Origin: Treponema sp.
GTDB taxonomy: Bacteria > Spirochaetota > Spirochaetia > Treponematales > Treponemataceae
DNA: 10,823 nucleotides
NCBI GenBank assembly: GCA_017421145.1
Contig: JAFOTA010000152.1
Coordinates: 1 to 10,823 of the forward strand
Direction of reading: 5' to 3'
Shown: positions 1 through 7,120 of the stretch, one piece after another
How the letters are laid out: each line of letters begins with the position of its first letter
Numbering within the stretch: the stretch's first letter is position 1
Notes under the pieces: generated by a model
Database searches by the model: none
What the model was told of the DNA's origin: nothing
What the model saw: the letters and a program-made list of their open reading frames with translations, nothing else
Translations under genes and position numbers: made by a program

Positions 1-145
1 CGCAGAGCAGACAATCATCCAGTACGGCGGATCAATGAAGGCTTCAAACGCAAAGGAACTCCTTGCACAGCCTGACATCGACGGTGGACTTATCGGCGGA
101 GCATCCCTCAAGGCCGACACATTCACACCTATCTGCGAACTCTAA
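1..145 (+). CDS. tpiA: Triosephosphate isomerase, C-terminal end (5' part outside window)
   Basis: This is the last 47 codons of triosephosphate isomerase, the cytoplasmic glycolytic enzyme that interconverts dihydroxyacetone phosphate and glyceraldehyde 3-phosphate. Reading from base 2, the peptide carries the family's phosphate-binding signature YGGSM, followed by KASNAKELL, then [13 protein letters not shown], where the C-terminal GG motif closes the phosphate site. It ends in FTPICEL with TAA at 143-145. These motifs are diagnostic for the end of the (beta/alpha)8 barrel. The catalytic Lys, His and Glu lie upstream and cannot be checked. It converges with the peptidase gene, with a hairpin terminator between them. 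No frameshift is seen in the visible part. Confidence 0.96.
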   Translation, partial: AEQTIIQYGGSMKASNAKELLAQPDIDGGLIGGASLKADTFTPICEL

Positions 146-197
146 TTAAAAAAAGGGGCTGTCCGGTAAAAAACATGCGGGCAACCCCTTATTCATT
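146..197. terminator. Bidirectional rho-independent terminator between tpiA and the M24 peptidase gene
   Basis: The left arm 153-165 (AAGGGGCTGTCCG) pairs with the right arm 178-190 (CGGGCAACCCCTT) in 12 of 13 positions, counting one G-U pair and one C/A mismatch. The loop is 166-177. A run of A (148-154) on the left and a T-rich run (189-200) on the right give a U-tract to transcripts from either side. It therefore fits termination of both tpiA (+) and the convergent peptidase gene (-). Pairing was worked out by eye and no folding energy was computed. Confidence 0.85.
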
Positions 198-198
198 T

Positions 199-1356
199 TT
201 ACTCCCTGAAAATCCGGGAATTGGTCAGTATGCAGTTGCCGGTTTCCGTAATCAGAACGTCGTTTTCAAGGCGGCATCCACCGAGTGCAGGATCATAAAG
301 CCCCGGTTCCAGAGTGATTATGTTTCCGCTTTCGAATACCTGCTCATCATCCGCTTTCTGGCTTATGAAAGGCTCTTCGTGGATTTCAAGCCCCGTTCCG
401 TGTCCGAGTCCGTGGGGCATAGAAAATCCTTCTGCTGCAAAAATCTCATCCGCTTTTTTTACTGCGTCCTTTATTTTCTTTCCGGGCATGTAAAGCTTTA
501 TGCATTCGTCCGCAGCTTTTTGTACAAGGTCGAGCATGAGAGACTGCCTTTGGGAAAGCTTTCCTTTTGCAACCGTTATCGTGCAGTCGCTTGCATATCC
601 TTCATAGCAGACTCCGTAATCCAAAAGCGATATGCCTTCGTTTCCCCATTTTCCGCCTGTGTATCCGGGGAACGCATGTATCGCAAAGCTTCTTTCGGGT
701 CCCGCTGCAAGAGTGTCGAAGCTTGTCCTTTCGCATCCTTTTTCACGGAGCCTTCGTTCTATGAAAAGTGCGGCATCTATTTCAGTCTTTATTTTTCCGG
801 ATCTCAGCATGGAGATTATTTCATCCGTCATATCCGAGGTTATGGCACAGGCTTTCATCGTGCATGCGGTTTCGTATTCGTCTTTCCTTGACCTGAGCAT
901 GGCTGTCTTTGTGTGCACCGAGCCTTCCCTGCATTCGACGCTCCAGTTTTTGACGGCTTCCTTGTATTTTCCGTATTTTATGAATGAGGTTTCAGGCGGA
1001 AGTTCAAGCACTGGATTGTCGGTTATGAAATCCTTGAGGCATTCGGAAACTGCGGTTACGTTGTTTCTCTTGAATGTGACCGAGCCTATCACTTTGTCTG
1101 CATGCGCTTTTTTTGCGGCAAGATTTTCATCCCATGGAACGAGCGTTGAAAATCCGTCGGCAGTGATAATCAGAGCTGCATCGGAAGGGTGCCCCGTAAG
1201 ATATCTTATGGAAGGATCGCGCCTTTCTTCGCTGTCTTCGAACACTACGGCAGAAACTTTCATTTCCTTCATTATTTCAGTGACACGCGCACGCCGGGAT
1301 TCAAAAATCTTTTTCATGTCCGCGTTTTTTATGATGCTTTCAAAATCTTTTTCCAT
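199..1356 (-). CDS. M24 family metallopeptidase (Xaa-Pro aminopeptidase / prolidase type)
   Basis: A 385-residue cytoplasmic protein of the pita-bread (M24) family, which removes N-terminal residues preceding proline or splits Xaa-Pro dipeptides using a two-metal centre. The N-terminal half (about 15-150) is the creatinase-like domain with the YLTGHPSDAALII stretch. The catalytic half runs from about 155 to 380. All five expected metal ligands are visible: D246 (LLDYG), D257 (SDCT, the usual 11 residues later), H319 (GLGHGTG), E350 (ITLEPG) and E364 (RLEND). The accessory histidines H227 (IHAFP) and H326 (EIHEEP) are also kept. There is no signal peptide. The ATG lies two bases after the murJ stop, and an AAGGAG at 1371-1366 sits inside murJ nine bases before it, so it is the second gene of a murJ operon with probable translational coupling. 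It ends against the bidirectional terminator. Sequence alone does not separate aminopeptidase P from prolidase, so no symbol is given. Confidence 0.92.
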   Translation of the reverse strand: MEKDFESIIKNADMKKIFESRRARVTEIMKEMKVSAVVFEDSEERRDPSIRYLTGHPSDAALIITADGFSTLVPWDENLAAKKAHADKVIGSVTFKRNNVTAVSECLKDFITDNPVLELPPETSFIKYGKYKEAVKNWSVECREGSVHTKTAMLRSRKDEYETACTMKACAITSDMTDEIISMLRSGKIKTEIDAALFIERRLREKGCERTSFDTLAAGPERSFAIHAFPGYTGGKWGNEGISLLDYGVCYEGYASDCTITVAKGKLSQRQSLMLDLVQKAADECIKLYMPGKKIKDAVKKADEIFAAEGFSMPHGLGHGTGLEIHEEPFISQKADDEQVFESGNIITLEPGLYDPALGGCRLENDVLITETGNCILTNSRIFRE

Positions 1357-1358
1357 TT

Positions 1359-3050
1359 TCAGCGTCTCCTTATTTTTTTAAGAATTGGTTTCAACAGCGG
1401 GTCTTTTGTTACTGCCATGAGCGCAATGCCTATCGCACCGAAAATCAGGGCGGTAATCAGAACGGGTATTCCCTGTGAGATGAACCTTGAGTGACCGTCA
1501 AACGCCGCTATGATCTTTGTCCTGAGCAAAATCACCGGAACGGATGCAATGACGGAGAACACCACCATCCTGAGCGAATAAAGCACGGTTGATACAACTG
1601 TTTTCCTTACGTTTATGTTCTTGTTCTTTTTCAGGAAGAGGAAAAGAGCGACCGTGTTGAAAAACGATGAGATCGTCAGTGCAAGAGCGATTCCAGGGCC
1701 ACCCATGGGCTTTACCAGAACGAAAGCCAGGATCATGTTGAGCGTGAAATTTATGAGTCCTGCAATGGTCGGGCTTATGCTGTCCAGCTGTGCGTAGAAC
1801 GAAGGGGTTATGACACGGTTCACCGCAATGAAGAACAGTCCGATTATATGGAACCTGAATACGTTGACCGTCATTTCCGCAGATGATTCGTCGAAGCGTC
1901 CGGTAGAGAACACGAGCTTGATCAGGTTTTCGTCCATGCAGAGCGCGTAGAATGTGATTGGAATCGATATGAACGCCATGAGCCTGATTGCCCTCGTAAG
2001 CATTCCGTTGAAATTTTCCCAGTCGTTTTTCTTTGCATAGCCGGTCAGGTCGGGAAGAATGACGGTTCCTATTGTTACCGCGCATATTCCCAAAATGAGT
2101 TCCTGCAGTCTGAGCGAGTAGTTGAGGCTTGAGTAGACTCCTGCACCCGTACGTGTCGCCAGGGCCGATGAAACTATGTCGTTCAGCTGGTATGCTGCCA
2201 TTCCGATTATTGTGGGTCCGATCAGCTTGAGGACTTTTTTTGTTCCCGGATTTGAGAATGTCTTCCTGAGCGATATGAACGTAATCTTCCAGTTGTTTTT
2301 CAGGACGAAGGGGAGCTGGAACAAAGTCTGCACCAGGCCTCCCGTTATTACGCCGATGGACATTGACCGGGCTGCCATCTGCTGTACCTTGGGGTCTTCG
2401 ATATTGCCTGTGAGAATCAGTTTCCAGTACGTCCAGGAGCCCAGGTTTTCGGTATTGCCTGTGACAAGCGCCGTGAGAACAGGAGTGAGGATGTAGGTCG
2501 CCAGAATCACGATGCCGTTGAAAAGGATCGGAGTGAATCCCGACGGAGAAAAAATCTTAAGGCCGTTGAGTATGCCCTGGAAAAGTGCCGCAACTGAAAT
2601 GATGATCAGGTAGGGGAACATGATCCTTGTGAGGATTACGGCCTCGTTCATTGATTCGGCATCCGCTTCTTTATAGAAGATTCTGAGAATCAGCGGTGCA
2701 AAGATTATTCCGACGGTGACAAAGCAGACCGTCAGGAAGCTGACAAGGGTGAAAGTCGCGCTCACGAATTCCTGCGTCGTCTTTTTTCCCTCAGGACTTT
2801 CGCTTTCATCCAGATATCCTTTGAACGTGGGTATGAAAGCCACGGATATTGAGTTTTCAGCGAAAAGCCGTCTGAAAAGGTTCGGAATCATAAAAGCAAC
2901 GCCGAATGCATCCGAGAAGGAGCTTGTTCCCATGAAGTGGGCCTTGGTCATTTCACGTACAAGCCCCAGTATTCTTGAAAAAAGTGTCAGCACTGAAAGC
3001 GACAGTCCTTTTTTGACAAGTGACGATTTTTTTTCTTTTGTTTCGCTCAT
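1359..3050 (-). CDS. murJ: Lipid II flippase MurJ (MviN family)
   Basis: A 563-residue polytopic inner-membrane protein of the MOP superfamily that moves the peptidoglycan precursor lipid II across the cytoplasmic membrane. Residues known to be essential in E. coli MurJ are all recognisable: SRILGLVRE (R26 and R32, matching R18/R24), the SDAF Asp (D47, matching D39), NLFRRLFAE (N57, R60, R61, E65) and LRLQEL (R314 and E317, matching R270/E273). Many hydrophobic segments follow, consistent with the family's 14 helices, and the end is the basic KKIRRR. An extra polar stretch at about 196-229 sits just before the VITGGLVQTLFQLP segment and looks like a loop insertion relative to E. coli. The family is usually about 510 residues long. 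The chosen ATG starts just before the conserved first helix. No good Shine-Dalgarno sequence precedes it (ATTCTTCTTATTGTT), which is unusual for this window. It is first in the operon with the M24 peptidase and divergent from the cyclase gene. Confidence 0.96.
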   Translation of the reverse strand: MSETKEKKSSLVKKGLSLSVLTLFSRILGLVREMTKAHFMGTSSFSDAFGVAFMIPNLFRRLFAENSISVAFIPTFKGYLDESESPEGKKTTQEFVSATFTLVSFLTVCFVTVGIIFAPLILRIFYKEADAESMNEAVILTRIMFPYLIIISVAALFQGILNGLKIFSPSGFTPILFNGIVILATYILTPVLTALVTGNTENLGSWTYWKLILTGNIEDPKVQQMAARSMSIGVITGGLVQTLFQLPFVLKNNWKITFISLRKTFSNPGTKKVLKLIGPTIIGMAAYQLNDIVSSALATRTGAGVYSSLNYSLRLQELILGICAVTIGTVILPDLTGYAKKNDWENFNGMLTRAIRLMAFISIPITFYALCMDENLIKLVFSTGRFDESSAEMTVNVFRFHIIGLFFIAVNRVITPSFYAQLDSISPTIAGLINFTLNMILAFVLVKPMGGPGIALALTISSFFNTVALFLFLKKNKNINVRKTVVSTVLYSLRMVVFSVIASVPVILLRTKIIAAFDGHSRFISQGIPVLITALIFGAIGIALMAVTKDPLLKPILKKIRRR

Positions 3051-3072
3051 AACAATAAGAAGAATAAAATAG

Positions 3073-3101
3073 TTGTAAAATTAAATCAATCAGTATAAAA
3101 T
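3073..3101 (+). promoter_or_regulatory. Candidate sigma-70-type promoter for the cyclase/coiled-coil operon
   Basis: TTGTAA at 3073-3078 (4 of 6 to the -35 consensus) is followed after exactly 17 bases by TAAAAT at 3096-3101 (5 of 6 to the -10 consensus). This would start transcription near 3108, about 45 bases before the cyclase ATG. Such hexamers are common in AT-rich DNA, so this is only the best-looking candidate. Confidence 0.35.
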
Positions 3102-3142
3102 AGAAGAACTTACATAATAGAAAAAAAATGCTTGTTTTCGGC

Positions 3143-3146
3143 GGAG
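3143..3146 (+). promoter_or_regulatory. Ribosome binding site (GGAG) that sets the cyclase start
   Basis: GGAG lies six bases before ATG 3153-3155. The same GGAG plus six-base spacing recurs at the next gene. A TTG at 3132 is in frame upstream and would add seven residues, but that codon lies before this ribosome binding site and has only an A run behind it. ATG 3153 is therefore preferred. Confidence 0.75.
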
Positions 3147-3152
3147 TTTAAT

Positions 3153-4976
3153 ATGGGGTCCTCAAACAATAAGTTTTCCAAGGGTATAAGATTCCAGAAA
3201 GTCGGTAATACATCTATCGTTCCTATTTCTGCGAAGATTCTGGCTGTTTTCATAATCCTTATCCTTCTTTCATGCCTGAGCACGAATTTCATAACCCTGG
3301 TTTTCTCCCAGCGGCAGACCATCGCCATGACCAACGAGCTTCTTGTCTACCATCTTTCTGACCTTTATGCCAACGCCACCAACCAGTACCAGATAAGCAT
3401 GTACTCACAGAAAAAAAACGAATCGCTTGCAAGCATAGAGGAAGCCGCCAAAAGGGATTTTTCAAAGCCTCATTCGGTCGCAATGGGCGTGACACAGGAG
3501 GGAAACATAATCTTCAGCGCACGTCAGGACACATCCCACAGCTGGTACGGTTTTTCCGACAAGGATGCGCTTTCCAAGATGAACGAAATCTATGAAAAGG
3601 CACAGTCATCAGGGAATCCGGACAGGGTTGAAGGATCGGTGAATTTCTTTTCTCCTGCAGGCGAAGAGTACATGGGGGTCTTCAAGTATCACGGAGACTG
3701 GAAATGCTTCCTTATCCGCGCGGAACTTAAGGCTGACACAAACCGGGAGATGTACGGCATATACCTGAAGATTTCCATAATCATACTGGTCATGACGGCT
3801 TTTTTCATGGTTGTCGGAATCTCCGTATTGAACGTGCTTTTCAGCAATGTAAGGAAATTCACGAACGAAGTCTACGACCTTCATCACTCGGAGCAGCTTG
3901 ATAACATTTCTTCGTCAAAAGAACTGGAGGTTCCTATAGACATAAGCAGCGCACCGAACGACGACATAACCTATCTTGCCGCAAACTTCAACAACCTTTA
4001 CCTCAATACGGCCACTTTAAGGAACATCTTCCAGAAATTCGTCTCAAAGCATGTGGTTGACACCGCCTACAACGAAAAGAGGGTTGAGCTTAAAGGCGAG
4101 CAGAGGCAGCTTACCATATTGTTCACGGACATAAGGAATTTCACCAACCGGACTGAAATCCTTGGGAACGAAATCATCAGGCTCCTGAACATTCATTACA
4201 ATTCCATAATCGGCATAATACAGCCGGACGAAAGCGGTGACAGGCACTCCAAGGCGTTCATCGGTTCTTTGATCGGAGATGCGGTTTTGGGTGTGTTCGG
4301 AATCGACGGGAACAAGGATGTTGTGAATCCTCAGAAATCCGTTGACGCCGTTTCATGTGCATGGAAAATGACCGACCAGACTAAGAAATTCCGCCAGAAA
4401 ATGATGGAAAGAAAAAAGGAACTTGTTGCGCAGGGAAAATTCAACGACCAGGCCCAGAAAGTGTATGAGGCGGTGCTGATCGACATAGGCGTTGGAATCG
4501 ACGGAGGTGAGGTGTTCTACGGAAACATCGGATCGAACAAATACATGGCGAACACCGTAATCGGGGACAACGTGAACTCCGCTTCCAGAATCGAGGGACT
4601 TACGCGCATATATAAGGTTCCGGTACTGTGCAGCGAATACGTAAAGAACGAAGTGCAGAAAGTGCCCGAAGGAAACAAGCGCTACAGGTTCTTTGAGATA
4701 GACACCGTACAGGTCAAGGGAAAGATCGAGGGTAAAAAAATCTTCTTTCCCATGGATTTGGAGCAGGAAGATCCTGATTTCTCAGAATACTACACCGTGG
4801 AAAAATTCGAGGAATTCGAAGCCGGACTTAAGGCATACTATTCAGGCGACTGGAAAACAGCCAGAAGCCATTTCAAAAAGAGCGACATGGACGTTTCTAA
4901 GGTCTTCCTTGACCGCATGGGACTGAAAAATGCACCTCTTGATTGGAGCGGAATATGGACAATGTCAACGAAATAG
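3153..4976 (+). CDS. Membrane-bound class III adenylate/guanylate cyclase with extracytoplasmic sensor region
   Basis: A 607-residue signalling enzyme that makes a cyclic nucleotide from ATP (or GTP). A first membrane helix (about 27-50) and a second (about 206-230) frame a roughly 155-residue extracytoplasmic region that may be Cache-like. A HAMP-like linker follows (about 228-285), then the catalytic domain (about 312-535). Metal-binding Asp D326 (FTDIRNFT) and D376 (IGDAVLGVFG) are present, as are the transition-state residues N475 and R479 (NVNSASR) and the bacterial-type base-contact Thr T468 (NTVIGD). The Lys that normally precedes the second Asp (KFIGD pattern) is serine here (S372), which makes substrate choice uncertain. 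The tail (about 548-607) has an EAGLKAYYSGDWKTA segment resembling a TPR helix pair and ends in WSGIWTMSTK. I recall similar tails in other spirochaete cyclases but could not verify this. The 3' end overlaps the coiled-coil gene by 22 bases. Class III identity is secure; activity is not proven. Confidence 0.94.
   Translation: MGSSNNKFSKGIRFQKVGNTSIVPISAKILAVFIILILLSCLSTNFITLVFSQRQTIAMTNELLVYHLSDLYANATNQYQISMYSQKKNESLASIEEAAKRDFSKPHSVAMGVTQEGNIIFSARQDTSHSWYGFSDKDALSKMNEIYEKAQSSGNPDRVEGSVNFFSPAGEEYMGVFKYHGDWKCFLIRAELKADTNREMYGIYLKISIIILVMTAFFMVVGISVLNVLFSNVRKFTNEVYDLHHSEQLDNISSSKELEVPIDISSAPNDDITYLAANFNNLYLNTATLRNIFQKFVSKHVVDTAYNEKRVELKGEQRQLTILFTDIRNFTNRTEILGNEIIRLLNIHYNSIIGIIQPDESGDRHSKAFIGSLIGDAVLGVFGIDGNKDVVNPQKSVDAVSCAWKMTDQTKKFRQKMMERKKELVAQGKFNDQAQKVYEAVLIDIGVGIDGGEVFYGNIGSNKYMANTVIGDNVNSASRIEGLTRIYKVPVLCSEYVKNEVQKVPEGNKRYRFFEIDTVQVKGKIEGKKIFFPMDLEQEDPDFSEYYTVEKFEEFEAGLKAYYSGDWKTARSHFKKSDMDVSKVFLDRMGLKNAPLDWSGIWTMSTK
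4945..4948 (+). promoter_or_regulatory. Ribosome binding site (GGAG) inside the cyclase 3' end
   Basis: GGAG sits six bases before ATG 4955-4957, the same geometry as for the cyclase. An in-frame TTG at 4943 overlaps this site itself and would add only four residues (MERN), so it cannot be the start served by it. ATG 4955 is preferred. The site lies within the last codons of the cyclase, so ribosomes finishing the cyclase can reinitiate here. Confidence 0.75.
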
Positions 4977-7066
4977 ATAGAAAAGAAAGTTATGATGATT
5001 TGATTGTCGAAAAGACTTCATCAACGCTTGTGCCGCCCATGGCCCTTTCTTCACGTGCGAAAATAAAGTCCAGCATACAGGATTTTCTTGAGGAGGAGTC
5101 CCGTGCGCTGCCGACAGAAGCTTCTGGCGTAAAATATGACCTTGTGGAAGAATACTCCGCGACCAAGGCCAATGCGCTCAAAAACCTTGTGCCGGTGCTT
5201 CTTTGGATGTTCGCCGCCGTTTTGTTCGTGGGAGTGATGGCAGGGGCTATAGTCACCATAGTCAGCCGCCAGAACAGCAAGATTACCGTGGAAGTCGAAA
5301 GCTTTGACAACCTGAACCTTTCGAACCTCCTTGATCTTGTGAGCAGCACCCAGTCCCAGATCAACGAAGAGTCTGCGGTAAAGGCAGGTCTTGAATCAAG
5401 GCGCAAGGCAATACTTGAGCAGGCTGAATCGGAAAGGTCAAGTGCGCTTGCAACGCTCGATTCCATGAACCTGAAGGATGCCTCCGAAATCAGAAAGAGA
5501 AGGAACGAGATCCAGGCGGAATATGATGCATCGGTTTCACAGATTGCGGAAATAGACGCGCAGATTGCAGAATCCGATCATAAGATAAATTTGTACCAGC
5601 AGCAGCTTGCGCAGTATGATACGGCCACGGTCCAGCAGGCTCAGGAACATCAGGCGGAGATGGACAGCGAAAAAAGGCTCCATCAGCTCGAAAAGCAGCG
5701 CATGAGCTCCGAGTATGAGGGGAAAATCTCAGGTCTTCAGGCTGACCTTGAAAACCAGCAGCAGGAAGCCATGAAAAAGCAGAAGGAAACCGTTGATTTT
5801 GTGATCGGACAGTATGACCCGACTTTTTCTGATGACGGTTCAGTGCTTTCGGTCGTAAAAAGGGCGTCTGCTTATGCTCCGTATTACACTGGTTCACGCG
5901 AAGCTCTGGATGAGACTGCATCAGATGAATTCAAGGCCGCTCTTAAAAAACAGCAGTCATATTTCAACGACATTTCGGTGGTCAGCTCACGCTTTTTGAG
6001 GATTCCGCAGAAAAATGCCATTCCTTCATTTGCTTCCGCCATGCAGAAGATTGCGAACAGTGCGGGAAACGAGCTTGCGGCTGCATCGGTTGCTGAAATC
6101 AACAAGCTTTTGGGGCAGAACCACGAGCTGAGCGATAAAAACCAGGCTTTGGAAACCGAAAAAACGGAGATGACCGCGCAGATTGAAGGTCTTGAAGGTG
6201 AAAAAGAAAGCCTTTTGACCCAGAACGGCACTCTCACTGAAGAAAAAAATGAACTTGAAACAAAAAATGCGGCACTTGCAAGCGAAAAAGAAACCCTTGC
6301 AGCGACCAATGCCGAACTTTCAGGTGCGAACGAAAGCCTTTCAGCCGAAAAATCAAGCCTTACAAGCGAGCTTTCAGCATTGACCAAGGAAAAAGAGGGG
6401 TGGGACAGCCTGCGTGAATCGATGGAATCATCATGGGCATCAGAAAAGGCGGCCATGGAACAGAGCTGGGCTTCTGAAAAAGCGTCTTTGATTGCGGAAA
6501 GGGATGAAGCTTCTGCCGCAGCATCAAAAGCCGTTGCCGGAGACATGGATTCCCTTGCTGCGGAAAAAAATGCACTTGCTTCGGCCAATGCAGAGCTTTC
6601 GGCACAATCAGAAAAGCTCCGTGCGGATTACAAGAAACTTGAGGACGAAAACAAGGCTCTTGCAAGCGAAAGGGACTCTCTTGCCGAAAAAAACAAGAAC
6701 CTTTCATCTGCCGGAAATCAGTACAACGACCTTATGCAGGCTTTCTGCACAAAAGACGGAAAGAAAATCCACGGAATCGTATCGGGCAAGGTGAATGCAC
6801 GCAGAATGCAGCTGTATATAGAAAAATCCGTGTATTCAGGCTATGTTTCAAAAGCCGGTGACGGAAGCCTTGTTCCTGTATCGGTCGTTAGAAACGGCAA
6901 GGTCATTGCATGCGGAAAACTTTCTGTGGACGGAGGGACCGTATACATGATAAAGGGCAGCGAGGAAGATCAGATAATGGTTGAATCGCTGGTAACTCTT
7001 TCCGGTTCAAATGATTATTCACAGGTTGTCCTGGGGGACGAAATTCAGATTTCCGACCCCCTTTGA
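4955..7066 (+). CDS. Single-pass membrane protein with long coiled coils, function unknown
   Basis: I do not recognise this 703-residue protein as a named family. It has a polar, acidic N-terminal region (1-79) and one membrane helix at about 80-103 (VPVLLWMFAAVLFVGVMAG core). Coiled coil 1 runs from about 135 to 280 and is rich in Glu, Gln and Ala. A non-coil spacer follows (about 285-375, with the YDPTFSDDGSVLS stretch), then coiled coil 2 (about 380-585) built from repeated EK..L..N.EL units. A small, probably beta-rich C-terminal domain (about 595-703) has several short hydrophobic strands (GIVSGKV, MQLYIEK, VSVVRNGKVIACGKL). There is no cleavable signal peptide. Basic residues flank the helix on both sides, so topology is unclear; with the N-terminus inside, both coils would lie in the periplasm. 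It overlaps the cyclase gene by 22 bases and its final codons form the operon terminator, so it is co-expressed with the cyclase. It may act as a scaffold, tether or partner of the cyclase, or in envelope organisation; this is inference from context only. Confidence 0.9.
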   Translation: MDNVNEIDRKESYDDLIVEKTSSTLVPPMALSSRAKIKSSIQDFLEEESRALPTEASGVKYDLVEEYSATKANALKNLVPVLLWMFAAVLFVGVMAGAIVTIVSRQNSKITVEVESFDNLNLSNLLDLVSSTQSQINEESAVKAGLESRRKAILEQAESERSSALATLDSMNLKDASEIRKRRNEIQAEYDASVSQIAEIDAQIAESDHKINLYQQQLAQYDTATVQQAQEHQAEMDSEKRLHQLEKQRMSSEYEGKISGLQADLENQQQEAMKKQKETVDFVIGQYDPTFSDDGSVLSVVKRASAYAPYYTGSREALDETASDEFKAALKKQQSYFNDISVVSSRFLRIPQKNAIPSFASAMQKIANSAGNELAAASVAEINKLLGQNHELSDKNQALETEKTEMTAQIEGLEGEKESLLTQNGTLTEEKNELETKNAALASEKETLAATNAELSGANESLSAEKSSLTSELSALTKEKEGWDSLRESMESSWASEKAAMEQSWASEKASLIAERDEASAAASKAVAGDMDSLAAEKNALASANAELSAQSEKLRADYKKLEDENKALASERDSLAEKNKNLSSAGNQYNDLMQAFCTKDGKKIHGIVSGKVNARRMQLYIEKSVYSGYVSKAGDGSLVPVSVVRNGKVIACGKLSVDGGTVYMIKGSEEDQIMVESLVTLSGSNDYSQVVLGDEIQISDPL
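6275..6640 (+). repeat. Divergent internal repeat in the second coiled coil
   Basis: Residues 441-456 (LASEKETLAATNAELS, bases from 6275) and 534-549 (LAAEKNALASANAELS, bases from 6554) match at 11 of 16 positions and lie 93 residues apart. Similar but weaker EK..L and N.EL units fill much of the region. This suggests growth of the coil by internal duplication, although convergent coiled-coil composition could also produce it. Confidence 0.55.
6431..6490 (+). repeat. Tandem 11-residue repeat SWASEKA in the coiled-coil gene
   Basis: SWASEKA occurs at residues 493-499 and again at 504-510, an 11-residue period, with AMEQ between the copies and SL after the second. The two copies differ at synonymous positions (TCATGGGCATCAGAAAAGGCG against AGCTGGGCTTCTGAAAAAGCG), so this is an old duplication held at protein level. 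These are also the only Trp residues in coil 2 apart from W483 just upstream. Confidence 0.7.
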
Positions 7067-7075
7067 TTTTTTTTT
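7033..7075 (+). terminator. Intrinsic terminator overlapping the 3' end of the coiled-coil gene
   Basis: GGGGG (7033-7037) pairs with CCCCC (7057-7061), and inside it GAAAT (7040-7044) pairs with ATTTC (7049-7053) around a TCAG loop. A small AC/CGA internal loop lies between the two helices. The hairpin is followed by TTTGA and nine T (7067-7075). It lies within the last dozen codons and stop of the gene, and it should end the cyclase/coiled-coil transcript and separate it from the activase gene. Pairing was checked by eye only. Confidence 0.8.
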
Positions 7076-7090
7076 AATATTTGTTATCCT
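7063..7090 (+). promoter_or_regulatory. Possible promoter for the activase-like gene
   Basis: TTGATT (7063-7068; 4 of 6 to the -35 consensus) is followed after 16 bases by TATCCT (7085-7090; 4 of 6 to the -10 consensus). An extended -10 TG lies at 7082-7083. It overlaps the U-tract of the preceding terminator and would give a leader of about 65 bases. The evidence is weak, but a promoter is expected in this gap because the upstream transcript is terminated. Confidence 0.3.
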
Positions 7091-7120
7091 TCTGGAATAT
7101 GCCTTTCTTGTAGGCGGACG

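Larger units (their letters stand above)
3051..3152. promoter_or_regulatory. AT-rich divergent intergenic region between murJ and the cyclase gene
   Basis: These 102 bases separate two divergent genes and must hold, or lie next to, both promoters. The segment is strongly AT-rich compared with the flanking genes and includes an eight-base A run at 3121-3128 and several TATAAT-like hexamers. For the minus strand (murJ), TATACT at 3097-3092 is a possible -10 box, but no convincing -35 lies at the right distance. No inverted repeat that would mark an operator was seen. Confidence 0.5.

Noticed and set aside
632..1381. Long open frame (249 codons) on the + strand opposite the M24 peptidase gene, and another from 175 to 891
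   Set aside because: Both are antisense shadows of a gene with all its metal ligands. The translations are Ser/Phe-rich with no domain pattern and no ribosome binding site.
1498..2085. 195-codon minus-strand frame inside murJ
   Set aside because: It is the same strand in a different frame from a clearly functional murJ. It has a His/Arg-rich random composition and no start signal.
3128..3151. Eight-codon mini-ORF (MLVFGGV then TAA) ending one base before the cyclase ATG, a possible leader peptide
   Set aside because: Its ATG has only an A run upstream and no ribosome binding site, and the peptide has no regulatory codon bias. Chance is the simpler reading.
5884..6588. 234-codon minus-strand open frame opposite the coiled-coil gene, rich in Ser and Phe
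   Set aside because: It mirrors the GAAAAA/GCA-rich codons of the coiled coil on the other strand. Low-complexity composition of this kind is expected from a shadow frame.
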